A stretch of DNA of 26,987 nucleotides, taken from a virus. Under the pieces are notes generated by a model. It worked only from the letters and a program-made list of their open reading frames with translations, was not told the DNA's origin and did not search any database. The stretch lies in IMG/VR virus record IMGVR_UViG_3300046167_000427, positions 1 through 26,987 of that record. The stretch is one strand, 5' to 3'. How positions within the stretch are numbered: the stretch's first letter is position 1; the number at the start of each line of letters is the position of its first letter. The translations under genes were made by a program, and so were the position numbers. This document shows, piece by piece, positions 7,498 through 14,413 of the stretch.

Positions 7498-8666
7498 TTG
7501 AGCACCAAGGCCAGCCTGTTGAGCCTGTAGGCCACCTGCAGAGCTGCGCTAAGGAACCAGCCTGAGAAGCTGACGTAGGCTGCGCGTCCAAGACCTTCAG
7601 ACTGCAACTGAGACTGTACTTGGTTTGCACTCAAGCCTAGCTGTGACAACTGTGAGGCCCTAGCCTGCGCTTGATTCTGTAGGTTACTAGACAACCCTGC
7701 TTGTTGTCCAAACATGCCACCAAAGGTCTGAGCTTCACCTAGGGATTGCTGACGTTCTGCCTGAGCTTGCTGAATAGCCGCCAAAGATGCACTGTTTTGC
7801 GCTTCCCCTTGAGCCTTAGCCATCGCAAGTTGCTCAGGAGTACCGCCATACATATTAGTAGAGACACCTGAACGCCCTTGGTTAAACAGACGCTCCTCTA
7901 GAGCCATACGCTGTCTTTCTTCTTCAGGACGCTGCGTAGCCCGTATGCGGTTGTATACATCAGATTCACGCCCTGCTGTAGAGCCTAAGACGTTACCTGC
8001 AGCTTGGCCTGCCAACTGTCCGTATTGGCTCCTAAGGGCCTCTACGTCTGACGGAGCCTGCGTCGCTAATCCTTGAGAGCCTAAGCCTAACGCTTGCTGC
8101 CCAAGTTGCCCTATAGCAGCGTTGGGTTGCTGTCCGAGTTGTCCACTAACTTGGTTGGCAAACTGCCCCCTAAGTTGATTTAAGTCTGCTGGCTGTGTCT
8201 GAGAAGACTGCATAAACTGACCACCGAGGCCGTACGCTTGCTCTGCTGCTGCTCTACCTCCAGCTTGCCCATACGGTGTAGCGCCTAAAGTTGACTGCGC
8301 TTGTCCCATCAGCATGTTCTGTATGGCTTGTTCTTGTGGTGAGCCAGTTAACGTAGATTGCCCGGTCGCTGGGTCGTAACCAAACTGACCACCTGTTGCA
8401 GACGTTACACCGTAAGGTTGAAACTGTGTCTGATCCAGCCCAGCCTGACCTATCCCAAGCGCCCCTTGCTGCGCTGCTTCACCGATAGAGCCTAGCCTGT
8501 TATACGCACTTGTAAGAGCAGCAGTACCACCTATCCCTTGGGCAAGACCACCGAGCAAACCAAGGTTGCCTAAGAAGTCTTGAAGACCTCCTCCTGACCC
8601 ATCGCCTCCTGTAAGAGTTGTTGAGTAATCAATTGCATTCATAACGTCTTCATAAGAAGTAGGCAT
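7485..8666 (-). CDS. Gly/Gln-rich virion protein, probable internal/tail-associated protein (3' end frame-broken)
   Basis: Starts MPTSYEDVMNAIDYSTTLTG; the ATG shares one base with the TAA of the 77-aa gene. Residues 20-230 are unusually rich in Gly, Gln, Ala, Leu and Ser, with imperfect repeats of GQLGQQ/LGLGSQG type. The core (about 255-310) carries RMALEERLFNQGRSGVSTN and YGGTPEQLAMAKAQGEAQN, a block I recognise from structural proteins of marine phages. The final ~38 residues (from YVSFSGWFLS onward) are hydrophobic with Trp and Arg, unlike the rest. The +1 frame there reads LDAQPTSASQAGSLAQL and the next frame AGGLQAQQAGLGAQMAGL, matching the Gly/Gln style. Two 1-nt corrections would give a protein of about 517 aa spanning 7111-8666. 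Probably packaged or tail-associated, like its neighbours. Confidence 0.75.
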   Translation of the reverse strand: MPTSYEDVMNAIDYSTTLTGGDGSGGGLQDFLGNLGLLGGLAQGIGGTAALTSAYNRLGSIGEAAQQGALGIGQAGLDQTQFQPYGVTSATGGQFGYDPATGQSTLTGSPQEQAIQNMLMGQAQSTLGATPYGQAGGRAAAEQAYGLGGQFMQSSQTQPADLNQLRGQFANQVSGQLGQQPNAAIGQLGQQALGLGSQGLATQAPSDVEALRSQYGQLAGQAAGNVLGSTAGRESDVYNRIRATQRPEEERQRMALEERLFNQGRSGVSTNMYGGTPEQLAMAKAQGEAQNSASLAAIQQAQAERQQSLGEAQTFGGMFGQQAGLSSNLQNQAQARASQLSQLGLSANQVQSQLQSEGLGRAAYVSFSGWFLSAALQVAYRLNRLALVLKWLD

Positions 8667-8899
8667 TAGTAAGTACCTCCGTCAATTGTCCCTGAATCCA
8701 ACGTACCTACAAAGTTTAGGTCAGAGATTGTTACAACACCCGTGAACGTAGGGCTATCTGTGTTAGCCTTAGACGCCACTGCTGTTGCGATGTTATTAAA
8801 CTCTACGCTAAAGTCAGTGCCTTTGATAATCTTAGCGGGATCACCTGAAGGCAAAGCATCCTTAGAAGCAAAGTCTGTTGTCGGTGTATAGTTGCTCAT
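8666..8899 (-). CDS. Small tail-type structural protein, 77 aa
   Basis: Encodes MSNYTPTTDFASKDALPSGD and continues with TVEF/NNIATAV-like helix and SPTFTGVVTISDLNFVG. The 'TDF..KDALPSGDPAKIIKG' opening followed by 'SPTFTG' is common at the start of tail-fibre or fibre-attachment proteins of marine phages. Here it stands alone, ending after a Gly/Thr-rich tail (GTLDSGTIDGGTY). It could be a short fibre subunit, a fibre base or a decoration protein. It overlaps the upstream nozzle gene by ATGA and the downstream gene by TAATG, so translation is coupled on both sides. Length and motif make the coding call firm; the tail role is inference. Confidence 0.85.
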   Translation of the reverse strand: MSNYTPTTDFASKDALPSGDPAKIIKGTDFSVEFNNIATAVASKANTDSPTFTGVVTISDLNFVGTLDSGTIDGGTY

Positions 8900-10413
8900 A
8901 ATGTTTTACCTATCAGTGCTAGTACGTTAATTTCTTGTAGTGACAAAGCGAACCCATTGATGTCTGCTTCAAGTCCAATTGTTATCACACTACCATCTCC
9001 TGTGGCGTTAACGGCTCTCCGAGAAACCAAAGTACCGCCAGTGAACTCACCTATGTTGAACTCAGAAATGTTATAGAAGGCTGGGTCTTGATTACCTACA
9101 GTATATGCTTGGGATCTAAACGTGGTGCTGAAGTCATAAGCCCAGTAAAGAAACACCGTAGCTGAGTTAGCACCTACAATGGTGGGCCTAAGCTTCTTAA
9201 GGATCTTTAGCTTTGAAGGATCACCAAAGGTTAGCCCCGGACTGTAGTACCTAAAGCGATAAGGACTACCGTTGTCTGAGTATCCTGAGTAGATGCTAAG
9301 ACCGTTAGTGTTACCCACAAGAAGCTCTCCGTTAGCAAGAGTCTCAAAGGAGAAGAAATAACTAGAGGGCCAACGAGTAACCCTATATGATCCATTCTCT
9401 GTCCTACCCTTAAGATCAAAGCAGTACGTAAGGTTATTAGAGGGGAACGACACGAGGTAAAATGTATTCTCTGGTGAGTATATGGTAGCTACTGGCCCCT
9501 GTCGGTTAACAAGAGTCTCAATGAACTCAGTCTTGATGTTACCACTGAGGTCACTAATAGGCATAGACTTCTCTTGGATGGTTCTACCGAAGCTCCTAAG
9601 GCCTGTGTCATCTAAGAAGAGTATGTCAGTACCGATGTGCTGAATAGAGTTTCTATCAATGCAGCCTACGCCGGGAACTGTGTCAGCAATCGCCATAGTA
9701 GCTGGGGAGTCTGCACCTTCGTACACAATGATGCTGCGTCTACCGAAGATAATTAGGAGGCTGTTGTGTGCTGCAATACCTACGACACTATCGGCACCAT
9801 CAGGCCATGCCTCAGAAATATTTATAGAGCCTGAGGAGCCACTAGAGAAATCAGTACCGTTGAGTAAGTCAGACCAATAGATAATCTGTGCACCTTCGTT
9901 ACTATCAACTACCCAGAGTCTACCGTATGCCGCAGCAGCTTCGTTACAATACAAAGTTGTAAGCGTCGTATGTCCTTCGTAGTCACCAAAGGTCTGAAGG
10001 CCGCCTGTGTCGGTATAGATAAGTGGCTCTTGTCCTCTCTGGAAGAAGTAAGCAGCGTTGTTAAAGTTTACGGTGCGCCAGTCGTTCTCAGCAATTACGT
10101 AACCTGCGGGTGTTTCATCAACAAAGGCATGGACTCCTGAGAGTATCTTATCGTTACCCATGCTGAACACGACAGTATTACCAGCTTCAGAGGAGAACTC
10201 GTGAATAGTGTGTACGTAGTCAGTACCTAACTCTGTCTTATAGTTAGTAAGCGTATCAAGACCTTTGCGTGAAGCAATGCGTCCTCGCTTGTCAATGACA
10301 GCATTATCTGCAACATCAGCAAACGAGGGGTCCTGAGCTAACGGGGAATCCTCAGTGTTGATCCCCTTGAACGCAGGAGCAACTAGGTTTATACTTTGTA
10401 AGGGCTGGGCCAT
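8896..10413 (-). CDS. Putative tail hub/nozzle protein (P22 gp10-like stabilisation protein)
   Basis: A 505-aa, beta-rich protein starting MAQPLQSINLVAPAFKGINT after an AGGAG site. Its N-terminal theme (GINTEDSPLAQDPSFADVAD, then RKGLDTL) and the repeated WVVDS/IYWSD/LLIIFGRRSIIVYEG beta segments are typical of the P22 gp10 / podovirus nozzle family, which folds as a beta-propeller-like hub below the adaptor and seals packaged DNA. Size is close to P22 gp10 (472 aa). It lies directly downstream of the adaptor-like gene, as gp10 follows gp4 in function in P22-type tails. No catalytic motif was seen. It ends in TTATGA, sharing ATGA with the next gene. Assignment rests on fold-type features and order rather than on diagnostic residues. 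Confidence 0.7.
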   Translation of the reverse strand: MAQPLQSINLVAPAFKGINTEDSPLAQDPSFADVADNAVIDKRGRIASRKGLDTLTNYKTELGTDYVHTIHEFSSEAGNTVVFSMGNDKILSGVHAFVDETPAGYVIAENDWRTVNFNNAAYFFQRGQEPLIYTDTGGLQTFGDYEGHTTLTTLYCNEAAAAYGRLWVVDSNEGAQIIYWSDLLNGTDFSSGSSGSINISEAWPDGADSVVGIAAHNSLLIIFGRRSIIVYEGADSPATMAIADTVPGVGCIDRNSIQHIGTDILFLDDTGLRSFGRTIQEKSMPISDLSGNIKTEFIETLVNRQGPVATIYSPENTFYLVSFPSNNLTYCFDLKGRTENGSYRVTRWPSSYFFSFETLANGELLVGNTNGLSIYSGYSDNGSPYRFRYYSPGLTFGDPSKLKILKKLRPTIVGANSATVFLYWAYDFSTTFRSQAYTVGNQDPAFYNISEFNIGEFTGGTLVSRRAVNATGDGSVITIGLEADINGFALSLQEINVLALIGKTL

Positions 10414-10423
10414 ACACTAGCTC

Positions 10424-11071
10424 CTAAGGGGTATACCAGTCTGTTGCATAAGGGTGCTTCTGTGCGTCCAGAGCAATAGCGTCAGAAAGATACTGATTAG
10501 CAATAGCAAAGTACTCGGCTGTTGATGTGCCTCCTGTCTCGCCTCGCTCACGGGCTGATAAGGCTACCGCGAGGTGAATCACAGGCGTGTTAGGAATCAT
10601 TAGCTTATCTGTGTCAGCCACTAACTCATCGTTACGTAAGACACAATTGAACCTAACAACGTAAGCACCGTCAGGCTTAGGGTACACGTCTATCTGAGTA
10701 TCGCCGTTAGAATCAAGGCCCCTATAGGTGTACAACTGAGGTGACCCCTTAACTGGATCTTGGTTGTAATACTGATTATCAAACCAGTCAGTAGTACGAT
10801 AGTCCATGAAGAAGTCGGAGGTGTCATTGATGACATTAAGAGCCTTCACAGTATCCTTAGTATCTTCTAAGGGGTAAGTGAATACATCCTCAGAGGTTGT
10901 GAACACCACCGTAGTACGTAAGGCTGACCAGTCCCAAGAGGTTTCTACAATCTTCTTAGCATCATTAACAAAGTCACCTATCATTTTACTGTAGGTAGTA
11001 GAATCAACGCTAGGTACCTCTTCTTCTCGTATCCTTCTCAGGACGTTATTCACTACTTCTAAATATGTCAT
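10424..11071 (-). CDS. Putative head-to-tail adaptor (P22 gp4 / gp11-like)
   Basis: A 215-aa protein starting MTYLEVVNNVLRRIREEEVP. The N-terminal helix, then FVNDAKKIVETSWDWSALR, is a recurring pattern of podovirus adaptor proteins (helical bundle with 'A...ve...W.al'), followed by beta strands (QIDVYPKPDGAYVVRFNCVL) and a C-terminal helical hairpin (NTPVIHLAVALSARERGET; AEYFAIANQYLSDAIALDAQ). Adaptors bind the portal ring after packaging and receive the tail nozzle. Its position immediately before the nozzle-like gene supports this. The start overlaps the end of the collagen-like gene by ATGA. Family membership is moderately certain. Confidence 0.7.
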   Translation of the reverse strand: MTYLEVVNNVLRRIREEEVPSVDSTTYSKMIGDFVNDAKKIVETSWDWSALRTTVVFTTSEDVFTYPLEDTKDTVKALNVINDTSDFFMDYRTTDWFDNQYYNQDPVKGSPQLYTYRGLDSNGDTQIDVYPKPDGAYVVRFNCVLRNDELVADTDKLMIPNTPVIHLAVALSARERGETGGTSTAEYFAIANQYLSDAIALDAQKHPYATDWYTP

Positions 11072-13512
11072 GTAAGCATACCTTTGTTAATGATTTTGTT
11101 CAGCTCGGCTAGGAAGTCCACATCGGGGGATTGTATTATTTCTTGGATAGTAGGAGCTGAGTAATCAATACCTGTCATAAACCCTTTAAAATCTTTAGGG
11201 GCAGAGGCTCCTTGAAGTCCTCGCAATCCTTGTTCACCCTGATCACCCTGTTCACCTTGCTCACCTTGCTCACCTTGCTCACCTTGCTCACCCTGATCAC
11301 CGTCGGCACCATCGGCACCATCGGTACCATCGAGACCATCGGTACCATCGAGACCATCGGCACCATCGAGACCGTCGAGACCGTCGGCACCATCGAGACC
11401 ATCGGTACCATCGAGACCATCGGTACCATCGAGACCATCGGTACCATCTAAGCCATCGGTACCATCTAAGCCATCGGTACCATCTAAGCCATCGGTACCA
11501 TCTAAGCCATCGGTACCATCTAAGCCGTCGATACCATCTAAGCCGTCGGTACCATCTAAGCCATCGGTACCATCTAAGCCGTCGATACCATCTAAGCCAT
11601 CGGTACCATCTAAGCCATCGGTACCATCTAAGCCGTCGATACCATCTAAGCCGTCGGTACCATCGGTACCGTCGGCACCTGTAGCACCTGTAGCACCTGT
11701 AGCACCTGTAGCACCTGTAGCACCTGTAGCACCTGTAGCACCGTCGGCACCGTCGGCACCGTCGAGACCGTCGAGACCGTCGAGACCGTCGGTACCATCA
11801 ATGCCTGTTATAATGTCTTCTACAATATCATCCGTGCCGTCGTCTGAGGTTGTGTCTGTGAGGATGTCAATATCATCGTCAACGTCACCTTCGTATACTG
11901 TGGCGTTATTACCTCCTAAGTATTCGTCACCTACAGTGCTGCCTACCTCTAAATCACCAACGTCAGGTATGTACCATTGATCGTTTGTTCCAGATTGCGT
12001 GTCCGTAAAAACCCCGTTACCTTCGTAAACATATCTGTCGTCATTACCAGAGGTATCTACAGAGTCATCAACTGAGCTGTCTACAGAGTCATCTACAGAG
12101 TTATCTACAGAGTTATCAACTGAGTTATCAACTGAGTTATCAACTGAGTTATCAACTGAGTTATCAACTGAGTTATCAACTGAGTTATCAACTGAGTTAT
12201 CAACTGAGCTGTCTACGGAGTCATCTACGGAGTCAGCAGCAGCAGCGGCGGCTTCTTCTGTTTCTTCTGTAACTGTGTAAGCTGGAATCTGTATTTGTAA
12301 ATCGCCAAGTACATCAGTAACGTCTACGTCTTGCCATGCAATGTCACTGTAATCAGTATCGAACTCTCCGTCAGCTACGTCGTTTATAGAATCTATTACA
12401 GACTTAACAATGTCACTTGCGCTAACAGATGTTATCTCAGTAGCATCACCAAACAGGCCGCCTGCCGCGCCTTCAAGAACGTCTTGGATTACAGTGTCTA
12501 AATCTACATCACCAGTAGTGGCTGCTTGGCTTGTAAGACTAAGAGTTGCACTTGCTAGAGCACTTGCCGAAGCTGCTGAAAGTCCTGTAGTAGCTACTAA
12601 TTTAGCAGCAAGCGCAGGAGCAGCGGCCATTAACGCAGCCGCACCAGCCGCTAAAACGTAATCACCAAAGTCTGTCCTGTTCATCTTGTAGGTACGAGCA
12701 AAACCCGTACCTGTCCAACGGAATCTATCGCCCTTCTCGTTAGTAAACTCTTGATTAGGGATTCCGTACTTGTTCATCAACGCTTGGTTTTCTGCGCTGT
12801 TCATCCAAGAAGCATAAGCGCCCTGTCTAGCGTTAGCGTCAGACTGCTGCGTATCATCTACTGGCTGTTGTTGTCCCGGAGAACCAAACAAGTCGTCTTC
12901 TTCTTGCTGCTGTTGTGCCGCTGTAGTTTGGTTTATACCTTCCTGAGAGAACCAGTCTTGAGCCTCGATCATGTCAGAGGACTCTTCAATGTAATCCATG
13001 TACCTGTTAAAAGATCCAAAGACATTCTGAAGATTAGAACTGCTGTTGTACGCCTCTTGCAAGTCTGATTCTGTTACCTGAGTAGGTGACCAAGCAAGGG
13101 CTTGTGTATCTTCACCTGTAGCGCCAAAGAGACTCACGGCGTTATCGCCAGTCTCTTGATGAAGGATCATTGTGTACGTGCCTTCGTCTACCTCATTAGA
13201 AGATTGTTGATCTGAAAGCCAACCTTCGTACTGGGTGTTTGTCAACATACCTTCTTTAGTATCAGGCGACCCTGAAGCCTGCCACTTATTATACCAATAC
13301 TCATCTTGTTCGTTAAAGTTTCCGCTTTCTACTCTATTAATAATTGCGTTTTTATCTTGAAGCCAGCGATATTCTGTGTCTGTGAGCATTCCATCTTTGG
13401 TTTCTGGCTCTCCAGAAGCTACCCACTTATCGTACCAAGCTAAAGTAGCATCGTTAGCTGTGCCTTGAGCTACCTGATTAAGCATAAAGTTTTTGTTATC
13501 TACCCACGCCAT
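11068..13512 (-). CDS. Collagen-like repeat virion protein, 814 aa
   Basis: A mosaic protein. (1) Residues 5-99 are two copies of a ~47-aa unit with WYDKW.ASGEP.TKDGMLT and WYNKW.ASGSP.TKEGMLT cores. (2) A polar Gln/Ser-rich segment runs to about 275. (3) Residues 279-327 are a very Ala-rich, hydrophobic helix region (VLAAGAAALMAAAPALAAKL), possibly membrane-active. (4) At about 426-487 is an acidic VDNS/VDDS tandem array. (5) At about 568-767 are near-perfect Gly-X-Y collagen-like repeats (GLDGTD, GAT, GEQ units). (6) A short C-terminal domain ends DFLAELNKIINKGMLT. Collagen-like parts of phage proteins form trimeric stalks, so a fibre or tail appendage is plausible. The hydrophobic part and the place next to the adaptor would also fit a tail-tip or ejected protein. 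There is no strong Shine-Dalgarno. Coding is certain; role is uncertain. Confidence 0.85.
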   Translation of the reverse strand: MAWVDNKNFMLNQVAQGTANDATLAWYDKWVASGEPETKDGMLTDTEYRWLQDKNAIINRVESGNFNEQDEYWYNKWQASGSPDTKEGMLTNTQYEGWLSDQQSSNEVDEGTYTMILHQETGDNAVSLFGATGEDTQALAWSPTQVTESDLQEAYNSSSNLQNVFGSFNRYMDYIEESSDMIEAQDWFSQEGINQTTAAQQQQEEDDLFGSPGQQQPVDDTQQSDANARQGAYASWMNSAENQALMNKYGIPNQEFTNEKGDRFRWTGTGFARTYKMNRTDFGDYVLAAGAAALMAAAPALAAKLVATTGLSAASASALASATLSLTSQAATTGDVDLDTVIQDVLEGAAGGLFGDATEITSVSASDIVKSVIDSINDVADGEFDTDYSDIAWQDVDVTDVLGDLQIQIPAYTVTEETEEAAAAAADSVDDSVDSSVDNSVDNSVDNSVDNSVDNSVDNSVDNSVDNSVDNSVDDSVDSSVDDSVDTSGNDDRYVYEGNGVFTDTQSGTNDQWYIPDVGDLEVGSTVGDEYLGGNNATVYEGDVDDDIDILTDTTSDDGTDDIVEDIITGIDGTDGLDGLDGLDGADGADGATGATGATGATGATGATGATGADGTDGTDGLDGIDGLDGTDGLDGTDGLDGIDGLDGTDGLDGTDGLDGIDGLDGTDGLDGTDGLDGTDGLDGTDGLDGTDGLDGTDGLDGTDGLDGADGLDGLDGADGLDGTDGLDGTDGADGADGDQGEQGEQGEQGEQGEQGDQGEQGLRGLQGASAPKDFKGFMTGIDYSAPTIQEIIQSPDVDFLAELNKIINKGMLT
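11209..11807 (-). repeat. Collagen-type tandem DNA repeat (18-bp GLDGTD units plus 9-bp GAT/GEQ units)
   Basis: The DNA coding for Gly-X-Y repeats is itself tandemly repeated. There are 18-bp units of the type CCATCGGTACCATCTAAG (Gly-Leu-Asp-Gly-Thr-Asp on the - strand), a run of 9-bp GCACCTGTA units (Gly-Ala-Thr) around 11677-11740, and a 9-bp TCACCTTGC/TCACCCTGA run (Gly-Glu-Gln) around 11237-11302. The 18-bp units fall in two blocks that differ in the leucine codon: CTC (plus GAG) up to about 11450 and TTA (plus TAA) from there to about 11655. This points to local expansion and homogenisation. Confidence 0.9.
12053..12235 (-). repeat. 12-bp tandem repeat coding for VDNS/VDDS
   Basis: At 12113-12208 the 12-mer TTATCAACTGAG repeats perfectly about eight times, flanked by degenerate copies (TCATCTACAGAG, CTGTCTACGGAG). 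On the - strand it codes Val-Asp-Asn-Ser, an acidic, probably extended linker in the 814-aa protein. It is an in-frame minisatellite and keeps the frame with any copy-number change. Confidence 0.9.
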
Positions 13513-13566
13513 TGCTTATCCCTCGCCACAACTATAGATACATTGTATACCTCAATGCCCAAGACT

Positions 13567-13890
13567 CTAACAGCCACTACCGCCAAAGGTGAACCCATCA
13601 CAGGTTGCTTCTTCTGTCTCCTCTACAATCTCTTCTACTACACAGGATCCGCTGCTGCCACCAAAGGTAAAACCATCGTCTGGGCATACCTCAGTAATCT
13701 CTACCAAAGGTGTCAAAGGTCTAATGTCGAAGCCACCCTCGTTGAACCGTGTGAACGTCCATACAGTCCCATCATCCACGTACACCTTGGAGCCTACGGG
13801 CAACGCTATGACCCTACCGTCATCTAAGTAAATCTCAGCAGCCATAGTAGAGAAGGTGACTAAGGTGAGTAGTAGAACAAATACATTCAT
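13567..13890 (-). CDS. Exported cysteine-containing small protein with duplicated DGFTFGGS motif
   Basis: A 107-aa protein with a clear Sec-type signal peptide (MNVFVLLLTLVTFSTMAA, likely cut before E19). The mature part has a beta-rich segment (IYLDDGRVIALPVGSKVYVD) and a C-terminal half with two copies of DGFTFGGS (72-79 and 98-105), each flanked by cysteines (C69, C83, C97, C107). These would be able to form disulfides in the periplasm. The two copies are separated by an acidic stretch (VVEEIVEETEEATC). The ribosome site AAGGA precedes the ATG, which overlaps the stop of the lipoprotein gene by ATGA. Its location in the tail-gene cluster but its export to the envelope suggest a role in lysis, DNA entry or superinfection exclusion. 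None of these can be chosen from sequence. Confidence 0.85.
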   Translation of the reverse strand: MNVFVLLLTLVTFSTMAAEIYLDDGRVIALPVGSKVYVDDGTVWTFTRFNEGGFDIRPLTPLVEITEVCPDDGFTFGGSSGSCVVEEIVEETEEATCDGFTFGGSGC

Positions 13891-14027
13891 TTCTTGATTT
13901 CCTTTGTGTGAGTTTCAGTTTCAACTTCAGTGTGAGCACAGAAGCCCAAGCACACCGTAGATTTCTCTCGTAGTGTGCCTGAGCATCCACAGAGTAACAC
14001 GAGTGCTAGGGCTACTAAGGTCTTCAT
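13887..14027 (-). CDS. 46-aa predicted lipoprotein (spanin-like size, function unknown)
   Basis: A short gene encoding MKTLVALALVLLCGCSGTLR and ending HTKEIKK. It has a lipoprotein signal with lipobox L-C-G-C (C15 would be lipidated) and a mature peptide of only ~32 residues with two more cysteines (VCLGFC) and an acidic/His tail (HTEVETETHT). Evidence for translation: a strong GGAGGT five bases before the ATG, a TAATG overlap with the upstream gene's stop, and an ATGA overlap with the downstream exported protein. Size and lipidation recall outer-membrane spanins (Rz1). However, it is not proline-rich and is not nested in an inner-membrane Rz gene, so a spanin call would be a guess. With its neighbour it forms a two-gene envelope cassette. 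Confidence 0.75.
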   Translation of the reverse strand: MKTLVALALVLLCGCSGTLREKSTVCLGFCAHTEVETETHTKEIKK

Positions 14028-14410
14028 TAGACCTCCATAGTAGCTGCTTCAGGAGCAGCCCAAGGCAACCCAGTACCCTTAGTGGGTTTAGCCTTCTCAG
14101 CAACCTGAGCGTTCACAGCGGCTTCTATGGTGTCCTTCTCAGACTTAGGGACATTGCCTTCCTCATCCACATCCATAGTTACTACACCCATGTCCGTCAA
14201 AAGCCACTCTAAAGCTGCTTCCTCAGTGATGTTGTCCCAACCAGTGAAGGTCTTTGTATCACCCTGAGTGACTTCACGAGTGCCTATGTAGCGACCCATG
14301 TTGCCTTCAGCGTCCTCACCAGAACAAACCCAATGTGTACGAGTAGGCACCTTAACGCCTCCCTTAATGTCGTAGTCAATGGCTACAATGCTCCATGTAA
14401 TCGTTGTCAT
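14027..14410 (-). CDS. Conserved small phage protein downstream of tail fibre, 127 aa
   Basis: Starts MTTITWSIVAIDYDIKGGVK after AAAGGAG. The N-terminal ~75 residues look like a compact beta domain (ITWSIVAIDYD, VPTRTHWVCSGEDAEG, RYIGTREVTQGDTKTF) followed by WDNITEEAALEWLLTDMG. I know similar 'TWSI..ld' proteins near tail genes of marine phages, all of unknown function. The C-terminal ~50 residues are a flexible Ala/Pro/Lys tail (EKAKPTKGTGLPWAAPEAAT). It begins 3 bp after the tail-fibre stop and overlaps the lipoprotein start (TAATG). Because it follows the fibre gene, a fibre-assembly or tail-associated role is possible but unproven. Confidence 0.8.
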   Translation of the reverse strand: MTTITWSIVAIDYDIKGGVKVPTRTHWVCSGEDAEGNMGRYIGTREVTQGDTKTFTGWDNITEEAALEWLLTDMGVVTMDVDEEGNVPKSEKDTIEAAVNAQVAEKAKPTKGTGLPWAAPEAATMEV

Positions 14411-14413
14411 TCT

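Noticed and set aside
7364-7630. Separate 88-aa - strand gene
   Set aside because: Only its stretch near 7530-7595 looks protein-like, and that fits as a frame-shifted piece of the Gly/Gln-rich virion gene; the remainder (Trp/Arg-rich) is out of frame.
11212-11451. Repetitive Thr/Leu/Ile + strand frame (TIGTIETIG)
   Set aside because: It is the antisense of the collagen-type 9/18-bp repeats; periodic DNA keeps all frames open.
11209-12235. Regular repeats resembling a CRISPR array
   Set aside because: Units are contiguous multiples of three without unique spacers and are translated in frame as Gly-X-Y and VDNS repeats.
13465-13827. 120-aa + strand frame
   Set aside because: Antisense to the exported protein gene, which has a signal peptide, ribosome site and overlapping neighbours.
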